From: Psococerastis gibbosa
Lineage: Eukaryota > Arthropoda > Insecta > Psocodea > Psocidae
Direction of reading: 5' to 3'
Assembly (NCBI GenBank): GCA_963971405.1
Contig: OZ020486.1
Coordinates: 15,895,419-15,959,418 of the forward strand
DNA: 64,000 nt
Part shown: in pieces, positions 22,101 to 37,100 of the stretch
How positions within the stretch are numbered: the first letter of the stretch is position 1
Layout of the letters: every line of letters begins with the position of its first letter
The notes under the pieces: model-generated
What the model was told of the DNA's origin: nothing
Seen by the model: only the letters and a program-made list of their open reading frames with translations
The model's database searches: none
Translations under genes and position numbers: made by a program

Positions 22101-25100
22101 AAGTTCTTTTGGAAAACTGAGAGAGTGGGAGAAACGATGACGTGGAAGCATGTGCCAAGTTTTTCTCTGTTGTCAGCACTGGGATCAGGATTCAAGGCAC
22201 GTCGCTTGGGTTTCCTTATGTACACATCCTTCACCGCGAACCTTATTTAAAAACTTATTCTTCTGGAGATTTATTGACGGATCGCCGAATCTAAAATTAC
22301 CCCTTTTTCTGCTTTTTTTACCCACGTTTTTACGGGTCTTTTTTCTATTCTGTGTTCCTCGCCGTCGGTCACTCACTGATTCAACGTGACATGTCTTTTC
22401 TATTCATGAGCCCGTGAAAAGGGGTTGCCCCTTTTTTTTTTGCAAAGCCCCCTCCAACGCTTAGCTTTGAGGCAGGAAGTAGGTCACATTGCGCTCCACC
22501 GCGCGCCCTTGCCTCGCGTCTGCTGATTCAGGGTTTTATCCGCTGCGAGCGAAACAAAAGACTGAATGCTGATAAAAATTATTCACTCTATGCAGCGTTT
22601 TTTTTTATCTGTCTTTCCGTATTTTAGAAACGTGACGTGATAAAGTGTAATGGGCGCTAGTCTGGGCAGATGCAATTGCTTTGATGACTAATACAGCGGG
22701 AATACAAATGAAGGTTGCCGGTTATTTCGGTGGAAAACTGAGGAAAAGCTGACGCGACCCTTTGATGTCATTGTTACAAGCCGAAAAGTCCCTTTGTCCT
22801 TTACTGTCTGATTTGAAAATTACAAGGAGCTACTATATACTCTCTTTTATCTGCTGTAATGTATTTTTTTGTTAAGGTTTTCTCGCCTGTTTGTAAATAA
22901 AACTACCTCGGACTCTATATTGGACAGGTTGTGTACGCAATACAATGAGTGAATATATATTTATTTTTAGAAATTAATCAATTTTAAGTTGTGTTTTTCT
23001 TTTACCTTAAAAAACATTCCACCAGTTAGGTATATACCTAGTAGCATAACAATGCTGAATTTGTGGTATGCTGCGCTTGTTTTTGAATGTACGCGAGGAT
23101 GTATAAGTGATTAATTGTCAAGGCATGTAGCGTTGTGGTACGAACTCTGACTTTCACCCGAAAGGTTGTTGGTACGAGTCCCACACTGACTACATTTTCT
23201 GGCCATGCTTCGGAGGGCATGTAAAGCAGACGGTACCGGGCCTTCCTAGTTGAGTGTAAGAGAGGGCTTTATAACCCTAACTCCGCTAGGTTGGCTTAGT
23301 CATAGAAACAATAAAAAGTTCTTATTTATTTATTTATTTATTTAATTGTATGTACTCGTGGTAAATGGTAATTGGTGAAGCTCTGCAATAAAATCAGAAT
23401 TAGCAGTAAGTGCAATACTTGCTGTATTTACTTAGTTTTATTTTCTTATGTGAAACTTGTACCCTCGACATTAAAGGCGCTCTGGCCGAGTGTTGAATGT
23501 GTCCGTCAAATTTGTATTACCCTATCCCAACGCTTCGGTAAACAGTCAGAAATGGCTGCCGGTAAGATTTCCGATGTGGTTCTAAGTAAACACATTGCAG
23601 CGTCTTCATTATCCGTTTATTACGAGTACTCATTTTCTTTGAAAACGCCATCATTATTTTTCTCCACTATTTGAGGACAAATACAGCTGTGACAGCAATG
23701 TGCCCTTTTCTATTTAATAACCGCAGCCTGACAAGTGTTCCCTCACATGACAACATCGCAGTTTATTTGACCTTTTCCCTAAGTAAACAGCTGCTCCCTT
23801 CGTTTATTTCTTGCATTTTTATTTTAATGACTTGCTGGTAGTTTCTTTGAGCCCTTCTGCAATTAAAATTATTGCTGATGTAAAATCTTGTCAACTTGTT
23901 CGTGAAATTCATGTTTCATTATTGTTCCTCTGAGTGACTGAATGGGCTCTACCGTAGCTTCTAGAAGGGTAGACACACATGTTCAAGGAGACGATTTCAA
24001 TGATCTATTTCAGGGGATTGTTAATGTGAATGCGATATGTTTCTTTCTATTTTAAGTATTGTAGATATTTTGATATGCCTTAATGCTTGAAGTTACTGCG
24101 GCCCGATCACGGTGATTTGAGATTATTATAATACCGGGATTTATTCAATTGTTTTAAACAAACGCGTGCAAAATGCGCGGGAAATTCAAATTTATAAATT
24201 AATATTTTTGGTGAGTTTTCAATTTCTCCTTTAGATGTGGACGCATTAATCTAAATTCTTATTATATTTCAAAGTTCTACGCGTGCATTTTAATGTTCCT
24301 TCAATTATTAAATAATGCAACCATTCTCTTAATTTATTATTTATTTATTTGAATTTCCAGTGCATATTTTAACACCGTCACGTGACACCTTACTACTGCG
24401 ATATTACAAAATAAACCCCGGTATTATAATAATCCCAAATCGCCATGATCGGGCAGAAGCTCATGTTAATGTGATGTGACCCTCGTTCGAAGTAATTGAA
24501 AAAATGGCTGAAAGCAGAATATTAAAACATATAAAAAAAATATAATATAATATTAAAAATATTAGAACATGGTTAACAAAATGAAATCAGGTAAGGGAAG
24601 ATGTTTTATGCTTCATGATTGCTATGCCTTTTTTTTTCAAATTCAAATTCAAACCTATTTATTAACTGTTTTTCTTGTACAATTTGTTAGCGTTTGTGGT
24701 TCAGATGGGCACCTTTGGGCATTCCTGTGATGGACCCCTCTATTGGCATAGTTCAGATTTAAGTATTAGGGGTTAATATTGTACCTATTTTTGGAGAGGG
24801 TACTGACGTAGAGAGTTAGTTCTAGCTGGCTTCTCATTTAACCCTTGATTGGATAGCAGAAAATTATAAATGCAGGTAGGATGCGGTTGTTGTGAACGTC
24901 TCTCGACGAGCCTGAATTATTTATGGCGGACTTTGCCCTCGGTTGTAAATAACCCTATGAAACTTGCAGTGGAGGTCCTTTTCAAGCAAGTCAGTTTTCA
25001 CGCTAAACTCATTGCTGCTGGAATTAATGAATTGGGTCGTAATGCTGAGAGATGTCCTATTAATTCTAGTCCTTGTGAAGTTGAAAGCTCCTGTGGCTAA

Positions 25101-28100
25101 AGGCAATTCCAAATTCTTCTCAAATAGCTGGAATGGAATAAATTATAAAAAAATTGACGACTACACAATTATTTAATTTTTTTTATCTTATATTCATCGC
25201 GATCTTGCCATGCTTAATATGTTATATATTATTTAGAAGGGAATGAGAAACCGCCGCCTGGTGCTTTTTTAAATTTGTAATACAAAAATTTTGTTGGTGT
25301 GTTAAGAGAAAAAATTAGAAATGCCTAGCGGCTGATCCATCAGTTTTCGTTTATAAATGCAATTAATACTAGGCTACCCTTTTTATTAAACAACACAACA
25401 CAACATTAAAATTTTTTGAAAACACTAATTATTCGACGTACAGTACGTACTATTTTTGCATCCTAAATGTAAACCAGAATTCTTCAAGAGCTTCTGAACT
25501 ATTTTGGAAATCTAACCTAATTGTGAAACTCAGAATCTAATAAGTTATTAATCCTAATAATTATGCAAAGTGCTCGCCAATTTGTAATGTACCTGTAGAT
25601 ACTATTGCTGGCAAATATTCAGACTTCACCTTTGAGGCTATCGAATTCAATTGATTCAAATGATATTTCTCATCCAAATTATTAGCAGTTTCAGAATTAA
25701 TTGAAAGGCTTAGAAAGTAGAAATGTTAAATCTTCTCAGTCTTCTTTGACTTTAAACCGCCATTCAATGTTTCATCTGAGCGACTGAGAGCAGGCAATGT
25801 GTACATTTAGACAGTCAAGTCTTTTATTGAAAGGAGACCTCTGTCGGCAACATTGTATCAATCATTTTGTGAAGGCTCCTGTTTATTTTCTCAAGTTTCC
25901 TTTACTGTCCTCTTCTTGATAGGGACTTCCAAGTATTTCACCTATGCTGTCTTTTGGACACCGGTGTCCCTTTTACCTGTCGGTACTTTGAAATGTTTAG
26001 ATTCACGGCTTCCTGTTGTGTTGCTTCTAAAGATTCTACATATAGACTATTGTAGCGTTAAGAGAATGAATGATTGAATGAAAAACGTCTTTATATTAGG
26101 CGAGCTTTAGCCCCGGAGGGCTATTCTACCAGCTAACCTAGAGAAAACTGGCCGTTGACATTGGCCCTCCCTGTATCACCCCAAAATAAATTTGGGTTTT
26201 GCTTATCTGTGTATAAACAAAATACGAGTGTGTCATTTTATTTATAAACACCAGAACCATATGAGGATGCTTTCACAGGTGTTTTCATGCATAGGTCGGA
26301 ATGTCAGCCTACGATCCTACGACTACTTTAGTCCAGCCTATCTAGGAAGCATTTAAAAAAGGAGACACTATTCCTCATAATTGGGGTAATGCTTCAAATT
26401 GTCACAAACAACTCACATTCCGTAATTAAACTAGTCGCAATGAAGTAACGTCGATTGTAACGCAGAAGAATTGTCCTTATAATGATGGATTGTCGTTACA
26501 ATGATGAATTCAGTGGCGTGAAGAGTTTTATTCTAGAGCAAGACAGACACACGCTGCTATGTTATTAACAAAGCAGCTATTGGTATTAATGACGCAAAAT
26601 AACAGGAACAATCTCTTGTACAAGGTGTACCGTTTCAACCGGTCCACTTACCTCTTCCACCTGCGGGCTCACATCCTTTCATGTCTTCAAATTTTCACCT
26701 GTTTACTCGCGGTAGTCTTAAGAGTGAGATGCTGTGGTTACTTGGATAGTTTCAGAAGATTTTTTGTGCTTATTTAATCTCTAACTTTCGAAATACTGAT
26801 TTACAGCGACGGGCCTACAATGCCGTTTAATAATAACTTAACCCGGGCTTAAAAATGTATGCAAGACAATTACAGAATGCAGAGTGTAGTAGCATAGTAC
26901 GATAAATTTCAAAGAGCGCTGACTATTAAAGTTGAATATGGAATCACTTGCAGGTTATACGACAACCTTTGCCAGCAACATCCAAGCACACATTGTAGCT
27001 ACGCTCAGAGTTTTTAAATTTTATGGAGGGCTTAGGTTGTTTACGACATTTAAGTCATGTTGGCACTGTTTTAATGTCAACCCATTTCACGGTTTTGTTT
27101 CCTGTCCAAAGTTATGAGAAAACACATTTTCATTTTCCCCCGTTTTTATCACGATCGCTTTTGTCATGCTATCACGCCGGGTTGAAAGCTGTATCGGCTC
27201 CATTGAGCTAATTCTTTAGGTCAGCCGTGTATTGTCTTACAGCTAAGGAACAATAGCCTGTCATGATAATGGAAGACAAGCGGAAAGCATAAAAAGTGAC
27301 GGGCAAGGGGATGGATAGCTGGGAACGAAGAAAGGCTGTCTGGGAAAAAGTAGGATATGAATGTCTTCAAAGACAGCGAAAGTGAGGAGTTAAGAGAAAA
27401 GGGGAGTTTTGGCGCCGATAAAATTAATGAACAAGGTTCATCGCTCCAAAATTAATCTTTCATTTTAATATTCCCGATAATTTTCTATCTTAAGACTAAG
27501 GGCGGATTCTACAATACGACCGATAAATTATTACATACTGTTCTCCATTCGGAGGCTTCTTTCCCCAATAAAGTTCGTTATACATAAATTGTCGAATCGG
27601 CCTAATCGTCTTCCCTGTAACGTTAGTTATCGAACAGCCAAAACAAAAATCTACGTTCCGTATCCTCTTGAGACGCGCCTGATTTATTATAACATGTTTT
27701 TGCTGACTCAGAAATCATCCAGTAAGATAAGATAGCAGCGGCAGTAGCTACTGACTTGAGAATGATAGAGATCACGATGAAATACAAGGGGAGGTTCACT
27801 GATTTGATAATTTGATTTGTCGATTTCCCAGTTTCATAGACTTTCTGTCCAATTGCTGAATGGCGTATTTTCAACGGGTTCCCAGACGATTGGTGCATGT
27901 GGTGGGTTTGTAGTGGGCTCCATGTATCTGACAGCTGAGCGGTATCCCATTAGCAGTACTTCATTCCAAAATGCTGACAAGAGCCACTCCAGCCCCGCAT
28001 TCAGTGTCGATTGGATCGAATATCGACGTCTGCAAATTATCAGGATGATCCTGTTTTGAGAAGATGTAGTGTAGCACTAATCTGCCAAAATGATAATTTC

Positions 28101-31100
28101 ATTCGAAAATAAATAAATAAATTAATGATGGAAACTGACACTACAGGTTGTTGCTAATTTTTTGGCGATGCTTCGGAAGGCGTGCAAAGCAGGGGGTCCT
28201 GGGCCCATAGGCCGACTCCACTAGATTAGCTTAGTCACACAGCATAAATTTATTTATTTTCAAAACCATGTTTTATTTATATCATTATGTAAAACGGGTT
28301 CGGTCTCCGGTCTCTGATCAACGTTGTATAGTGTGGGCATGGGGTAGGTGGTTACCAAATTTTGCATTGCAAAGCAGACGAGCAAATACAATAATGGGAG
28401 CAACTGAGTACGAAGTTATAAAAATATTTCGTTGTCACGTCATGTCGTACACTAAGTAACCTGACGTTGGAATTGTGTTGAGATAACGGTTGTGTTTTGA
28501 ATTAAATAGTAATTTTAGAAGTCTAACCAGTTTATTGTAAATTTATGGGCAAACTGCAAGCTATGCTGCATTTCAAACGACAAAGTAAATCCTCCAACAT
28601 ACCAGACTGATAGTGGTGTTGTTCAGCACACCATGAAGCGCGAAATCGCCTAAAACTATTATAATATATTCTGTTTGGAGAATTTATTTGGAAAGATATT
28701 TCACCAATACTCCTGGCTTAGATACCAAGACTAGAACTAGAACTGTTTTACTAGTACCAACTTGACGTTTACGTTTCGCCGTACTTATAAAACGCGATGA
28801 AATATTAATATTCTTTGAAACGCGTGCTATTGCTTCTATCACGTCCATTGATGCGGATAGCAGCATCAATTTTGATGAATAATGCATTGCAGCTTCTTTC
28901 AAAGCCATTGGACAGGTAATTTCTTTTATACGGTCTGCCGGTTAAGCTACTGGCTGCGGGTTCAAGTCCCTTAGCTCTTACAACTTTTTCAACATATTCT
29001 GGTTATTCCTAGTAGGTACTGTTAACTCCTCTTCCTCATGCCTGTTATTGACATCTCAGCAGCGTAATATCTTAAGTTTTAACTGAACACATTACCTTCG
29101 TGCTTTGAGTTTTTCAATGGACGCCAGAAAAAGTGGTGTTAATAAATGTAAGTAGACTTTCCTGCACTTTTCGTATTAAATACTCTCTGAGCGATAAAGT
29201 CATAATCAATTTTTATTTTAAGGGATCGGGTGGCAATTTCTACATTTTTGCATTTTTCATTGTGTTTCCCCTGAAAAATTCATAATAGGCTAGGTCAAAG
29301 ATAATGTTCTTGGAAAGTGTTAATTAAGAATCATGTGCGCCTGAAAATCCCGTAGTTTGGAGTGGCGGGCACCTTCCGCTTTGAGAAAACTAAATCCAAC
29401 GCGTTTTATGGAGGTTTCCAGAAGTTTGGGCAATGTTTGTGTACTATACGTAATAAATAAATAAATATATAAAATATATATGTTTTAGACAGCTTAATTT
29501 AATTGCATTCCCTTGGCTTAAAATTAACAGATATCATTCTGTTTTCATATCATATTATATTTATAAGTATTATGTTAAATAATTTTAATATTGTTGCAGT
29601 TATTGTTATAAGTTGCCGGCAACCCCCTCAGTTTAACCTACTCGTAATTTCAGTGAGAATAAAAAAATTATGCGTTGCTTCTCTGGTGGTGCTGGTTGTG
29701 GAGAGGGGGGGGGGTATATTTAGACAAACACGAGTCGTGCAGTTTGATTTCCGGTCTCCTAAACGTGATGGATGGCTCCGTGCTAAATGTAGTGCGCCTT
29801 CCTTGTCATTTCTATACCATTACCTATGCATTCGATCGATAAGAAGTACGCGGAACTTATGAGCTGTCGACTAGAACTGAATCGGTTGGGGTGGTTATGC
29901 AGAAGCTCCTCGACTACTGTACTTAGACGAATGAAAATCTGCCAAATGAGGTGGACGTAATATATGGATTTAACAGTCATGTCACGATTATATTCATTTG
30001 TTACAATTTTTAAGCATGTCAGCCAAGACCGTCGACTTCCCCAAACTTTTTGTTATATAGTGTAAAACTGTGAAAATATTGAAAATGTCAGGCAATTTGA
30101 TTGGCTGCCCCTCTTTTATGTACGTAAAATTACTGGAACAAATTCACAGTAATCAAGCAAGATGATCATGAACTTAAAAAATCTTTATCATCTTTGGGGG
30201 ACCCAGTGGGGGACCCATTTCCCATTACCACGAAAGACACGAGACAATTGAGGGGTCCGGCGGAAGAAGATGTTCTGTCGCATTATTATTTTAATGCAGA
30301 TTTTATCATGGATGAACCTATACTTGGCATATATTTGAAGGAGATAGTAGAAGAAGGCACAGAAGTATGCAGAAGGATGCAGTATGAAAAAAAGAAATGT
30401 GAGTGGGGTATAACACCTTCTCAAAATGTAGTTTGATTATTTTTAAAACTATATGACGTCCTCTTACACCAAACACTTAAATTTTACTGGCTTCGTCAAT
30501 CCTAAACTTCAGCAGTTTACACCTCAAACAAAAACGTAATTAATCCCTAAACACGCTCTTAAAAATTTGTGAATGTCCCTTTAATCTGAGCTCCTAAAGA
30601 GGTAATATCCGCCGGAAACGGAAAGCTCATGGCATTTGATTCTTATTGACTATTTCAATCTTGAGATCCAACGCGAGTTGTCTAGTCGTTGAGTTTTATT
30701 GCATTTGCTATATTCGCTGTAAGCCATTGCCTCTGTCATATCCCTTTTTGAATTCCCCGCTTTCGGTATTATTTGTGTTATCTTTATGTTCTGAGTTCCA
30801 TTTTCAGATTTGAAAATGTGCTGACAATATTACATTATATTTCTTTCATCTTGCCAGTCTAAAAATTTAGATGGAATCAAATGCATATTAGTGGCAGATA
30901 ATTTCAATGTAAGGTACGCCTGCAGTTTCATGATTATACTATCTTTTGTTATTGATTGGTTTGAGATGTCTGAATCGAAACTGTAGCTCATCATTTATGG
31001 CTTGTATGAATCCGTTTGAACTTTTGGTTATGTCATTATAGATTTCTTCCTTTTCTCAATATTTTCATTTTATTTCACAGTTAGTTACACTACTTCTTGC

Positions 31101-34100
31101 ATCTGCCCGTTTGAATTGAAATCCTTTGTATATTTTTTGGCATCAGCCAACTTCGTAATTTTTCTAGGGTTTGCTTGCAAAATAAATGAAAACACCGAAA
31201 TGCAATCCAATATTAGTGAAAAAGCCGACAGTTTGATCTCGTAATACAAATGAAATGAAGTTTCCTCAGAAATACAATAGTGCAAAATCAAACGCAATAA
31301 TGAATAATTGGAAATACTCACCCTCTATAATGTAGTGAAGGTACACGTTGCATATGCGTTAAACCACAGAGAGAGACTTGTCTCTGTGGTTAAACGTACC
31401 TAATCAATCGACTTAATAAATAATAATATTATATAAATAATTATATATGCGAGAGATGGGAAATTCGGTCCCGCCAAAAATATATTTTGAATTTCTGATA
31501 CCACCTGTCACGTCTGCTTGTGTGTGTGAGTGAGTGAGTGTTTTAGTCTTAGGGAATTTTTGGAACCTTGTACTGCAAATGTATACGGTTTTTGTTGCTG
31601 ACCCCTAGTTGAGTGTAAGAGAGGGCCTTACGGCCCTAACTCCGCTAGGGTGGTCTCAGCTATATTAAAGTCATTATTTATTTGTTTATTTATTTATGTC
31701 TTTTATGACCAGTTAGTTAACAAAAAAGATGTGACATGTGGCACCAGATCTTCAGATAGCGCATTTCTGTCTCAGAACATAGAGATAGATATCTTCCCTC
31801 TCTCTATATGCAGTATGTATGTATATAGTTCTCCTATATAGAATCTAGCCTACCCTAATGCAAGTGTATCGGGTGTGACGAACCTAGTTCCAAACAATAT
31901 ACTATAATAGTCTACAATTTCCTCCGTGGTACGAGTAAGGGCCGATTGTCTGTGTTGTGACAGTGCTTTTATCCGTGAGAGGTGTCAGTCCATTAGGAGC
32001 AACTTAATTATTTGGTTGGCACGTTTGAAGCTTTTTCATGTGTTCTCCCATTGATTTCATTCGCCTTGTTGGCTGCTCGCCCAAAACTCAATTTTGTTTC
32101 TCCAAGTGTCAGGTTTCTCACTTCTTGGAAATTTATAGTTGTGCAATTTCTTTACTGGGTTAGTAGTGCACGACACGGCTTATTTAAACGAACAGTGTCA
32201 ACCTGAATTAGGAATATGCTTATTCCTGCGTCCTTGGAACTAAATTTTAAAATTGTTTCTTGTTGTTTTTACAGTTGATGGCCACCAACAATTCTTCAGA
32301 CTCAAGCCAAAGGACAATAAAGTACAAGAGGGAGGCGATGTTACGCTGGAGTGTGAAGTTTCTAGTTTACAAGGTCAAGTGCAATGGGCCAAAGATGGCA
32401 TAGCTTTAGGTAAGTTAAACACTTTAAATAAATAAATAATTTCCTATATTCCTAATGAATGAAATACAACATTATTCCCGATGTACACGTCGTGGATGAC
32501 TCTTAATATACTGTATATTGTGTGTTGATACTTCCTTCAGTTGGGTACTTAACGGAACTCTTTGTAAAATAGCTGAGCCTCCGAGATACAATCTCAGAAG
32601 TATACGCAGTTCCACTGAAGATGTCGACCGCATATGTTGACGAAACGTTTGGAAGTACACTTTCAGAACGACCACGGCCTGTCATCCCGGATTCGACTGA
32701 TTCATCACTTAACTCCGGCAGGACGCGTATCTGTATTTGGTTAAGTCATGCTTTCGCCTGTTTCATTATGGCAATGGTATGCTTGTCTCAGCTTGTACAT
32801 TATCGCTTGTAGCAGGTGTAGGTTGACATCGAGATCGTATGCCAGTTTGCCAATGCCCAAAAATTCATACGGAAGCAATACAAATAATGTCCGAAATCCA
32901 TGGGGTCGTTGGCATTGGACAAGGGACCTATGGGCCACTATAAGTAGGCTATGAAAGATCCTTAAAAACACTAACTACGGCAGTGAAAGCCTTTGTTATT
33001 ATGTAGCTGTGCGCACTTTAACTACTTTATCATTACCCTTTTACTATGGAACCACGTAATAGAGGCGAGGAACGAAGCAGTGGTAAGATTGGGCGAGTAC
33101 TGGGCCACTTCACTCTGATATCTTGAATCTTGTTTAAATAAATATTAGAATATTAAAGAAAATAGTAAAATAAAAATCGCCATCAAAGAAAAAAAACTGA
33201 CAAACTTCGACAAAAACTCTTCTTTCTTTTTAGAGCAGTTATTTCCAAATTGGTATCAACATTGGCTTTCCCGCCAATATTCAAACAATAGCTAATGGGG
33301 ATTGTTGTTCAGTTTGTATTGAATTTTTCTTCCCAGTGCAGTGCAGTCTATTGTAGCATATGACAAGTCTCAAATCCTCTTGATTAATTTCAGCAAATGT
33401 TCACTCCTGAGTTAATTATAATAAGAAATTGTCCATTTCGCCATAAACTGCAAACGTTATCGTTAATTCGCTACCCCATGAGGATACTTTAATATGAGCA
33501 TTTTAAGTTTTAAATGTCTTAAAAGGAGGTGACACTGCAGACTGCCCTAGATCACGCCTCTCTCCAGTGACACTTTCCCTGCTTTATGGGACCTCCCCGT
33601 CTTACCTCCTTCCGCAAGAACAATTTTAAAACTTGCCAAGTTGCGACATGGCTGCTCCCATGACAAACGAAAAGAGCATTCTACTCGACGTATCTAGTAA
33701 ACTTTTCCAGACCCTGCAATTTTAAAATTTCTCTTAAAATGTCAAAGAGCTCCTCCCGGGTTTTGGAGCATACTAACTTATTTTTATTAAAAATTTCATT
33801 CTCAGCAACTTTACTATTCGATAAAGATGTGTCTTATTAAATTCCCTGGAAGTGGTTTGAGTGTTTATTAGCATGGTGAGGAAGATAATGTAAATACATA
33901 ATTTCCCCCCTGAAAATATAAGTATTGCTTTAAGGAAATTCTTTACTGTGTTGCAGTTAAAAAGAATTCCGCTTGAAATCATCTCGGAAACTTGTTAATC
34001 GGGGATCAGCTTATGACGTGTTTTCAACCTTGAAGCTTTTTGTTTTTATTTTATATTTTATTTATCTACTCGTACGGCCATTCAAGCTTTCAAGATCATA

Positions 34101-37100
34101 CGTGCATTGTGCAGCACAATTATGTAGGTATAGGATGATACAGTATAGGCCCTATGTTGAATTTTGTAATACCTATACAATTATTTTAAAATTGTCTGTT
34201 GCACTTTAGAAGGCATGCTACGTAGAAAATTAGCACACCAATATTTGTTGCTTTTACTGACTTCTTATTTTTTAATTAATTAACAAAGCAAGTTGTTAAA
34301 AATTTGGCTCGTGTAAGTTCATGCATCGCATAATAGGTAATAATAAATTTTTGGTACCTTAGCCCTATAATAAAATCCATTTGGGACTAAAATTTCGCGT
34401 AATCTAAGTTTTTTTTAAAACTGCAAAACCAAAAAGTAAAAATGTCCGATTATATGATGCACGAAGTAGTCTTCTACATCCTAAATGAGCCAAATTTTTA
34501 ATAACTTACTGAGTTAATGAAATAAAGATAAAAATATTTAATTTTGGGGTGCCGATTTTCTACGTCCTCATAAAATTATAATAAACAACACTGATTTTGA
34601 CTTTTTTTCATTCTTTGGCGAGATCTTACTGTCGAAACTGGCTATGTTCTTTCCAAATTTGTATATTATACAGTACAGTAGTAGCCGATATTAAAATACT
34701 TTCAAATAATGTTTCCAAGCTTTATTGCCAACGAAAGACTATATACCCGCATTGATATTTGATGGGTAAAATAATATTAGTCGAAGAGTCTTCAATCAAT
34801 TTCGAGTACAACAATATGAATGAAACTGGTGTGAAAAATTCCATACACTTTTCATTTTAAATGTCACGCGACGTTATTGGTTTGCCATTAATCAACGTGT
34901 TTTCTATCTGTGCCAGCGTATAATTTTTTTAACTTTGTTATCCCGTCACATGTGGCGTGTTTTAAATCTGAATAATTGCCGGATTAACTTGAACCTTCTG
35001 GTGGCCGTTAAAAAGTAAATGTAATTAATTTCTTTCATTATGAATTATTATACTAAATCTAAATCTTTATATCGTTTTGACTGCCTGTTGAATGTTTTTA
35101 TTTTATTTTTTTCTCCTGTTGTCTCACACTGTTGTTTCACACGCGCCTAAAAGGATGATGTGTGATAATTAATATTTATTTAGCCCGTCCACCTTGCCTT
35201 CAAAATTTCTTGCTAGTTTTTTAAATCTCGAACATACTCATTTAAACCAAAACATGTTTTCCATTTTTTAAAAATTGTAAAGCAGATAAGATAATCATAA
35301 GCTGTCGGGGAATGGTGGAGAATAATTGTTATTGTAAATATGTGTTAAATGTAGTAACACCTGGTAGTGACACCCTCTAGGTTTTTTACACCATTACTAA
35401 CCAAACTACATTTCCTTGTTAATGTGACCTTTGCGAAGAGAGAATCATTTCAAGGGATGATAAACTTTTACTATCTCTGACGGTCCAGGAAGAAAATCAT
35501 AAAAGTTTTTATCTCCGCAAAGATAGCCGTATAAAATTGTCTGCAGTAACTTAACTAGACTTTTAACGGAGCGCATCAACATTCTCCAATGGCCTATTTT
35601 TCTCCTCTAAACGATCTTGTTGTATTGACGTACTAAACAAGGCGCTTTACAATTTGAAATTTCTTTCCTTTACCATACCTTGCCATTTGTTTTTACTGTC
35701 TTTTGCGTGTTAGCCGGAGAACTAATTTTTTATTTAATAGCTGAGTCAGCAATTTTTATTTGTCGCATATTTTACTGCACTTTCGTTCGATAGATTTTCC
35801 AATTCATTTTTCATTTTTATGAATTTGCTTAACTTTTAACTTGATGTTTGTTGGTAGATGTTCGATTCTGATAATATAGGATTGCTAACAGTTAAGGAAC
35901 ATTTGAAAATAGATGGAAAGTAAACTTAGCAAAAACGGCGAGAGAAAAAATCAAATCTGGAAGGCAATTCAAACTTGAAGAGGTGATAAATTCATTGAAT
36001 GAAGTGGACACTTGAGACCTGTTATGACGAAGGTGGACAGAATGTTTCTCCCCTAATATTATCGATTTCCGGTCCCTGTGGTCAACTTAAAGTCAAGCTT
36101 TCCTTTCCTCAGTTTCTCTCTCTCTCTGTGCCTGCTATTGCCACTTTGATTGGTATTTGGGGCCATTGTCACTTTTGAATGGAAACGATAGGCCTAGAAT
36201 AAAGCCAAAGGGAAGATGTGAAATAACTATTTTCTGACTCACCACTTACACTCAAATTTTATGAACGCCATGTTACATCCAAAATTTAAGCTCCCGGGTG
36301 GGTTTGAAGTCCATGAGAAAAGCGTATGATGATGTTAATTACCACTTGGCGGTAACAAATGAGTGACAAGAATTGGCTATTCCAATTTGGTAACTGGTAG
36401 TTAGCCTAGCGTGCATTTCATCGTACTGCCTACTTCAGAAGAAAGCCGTGACACGATAACCCGTAAAGGGGAAATGGGTAATTATTATTGAAAAATAATA
36501 AAAATGTATACAATAATATTGTAATGGAAAATTAATAGTATTTTGACCATATTTAACAAATTTTTATAATATATAAAATGTATAAATATTTAATAAATAA
36601 ATAAATAATGACTTTCTTCTATCACTAAGTCAACCTAGTGATTCTAGGCTATAAAACCCCCTCTTACACTCAACTAGGAAGACCGCCCGCTTTACATGCC
36701 CTTCAAAGCATGACTGGAAAATGCATTTCTTTCGGGTGAAAGTCATAGTCCGTACTTACTACTCTACATGTCATTCACATACACATTCGTCATTTTTGTA
36801 ATCAATCAATGCGGGAGTTACTCCATGTTTTAAGCCTTGCGCAGTTGAGCTATTTCTAGGCATTACTGGAATGTCTGATAATTCTCTCACTCTGCTAATA
36901 ATACGTGAGAAAAATAAGCGAAAAGCAAAACATTTAGGACAATACTTATTGGGACAACTAAAGCGAATTTTATTTCAAGCTCTCTTAATGCTCATCCGTT
37001 TATGGAAATTGAATAGAAAACAGTGCTCAAAGAGATAGGATTAGTATTCTTTATTTTATTGTGTTTGTTTTTTACAAAGCTCCCTGTGTTTACTGAGTAA

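Larger units (their letters stand above)
19145..32274 (+). other. sns: Intron 1 (13.1 kb), joining the signal-peptide exon to Ig1
   Basis: It runs from GTGAGT to TTTTACAG. It contains MITEs at 19677 and 24101, the modules at 21340, SINE family A copies at 23118, 28141 and 31603, and a hairpin at 31357. Large unique-looking stretches remain (20400-21300, 25100-27900, 29000-31000) without coding signal. A long first intron of this kind is a usual place for enhancers, but no element can be named. Confidence 0.6.

Noticed and set aside
28940-28975. tRNA gene suggested by a perfect B-box-like GGTTCAAGTCCC
   Set aside because: I could not form the acceptor and anticodon stems; it is more likely a SINE remnant.
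31357-31396. miRNA precursor
   Set aside because: The stem is only 16 bp with an 8-base loop, shorter than usual precursors.
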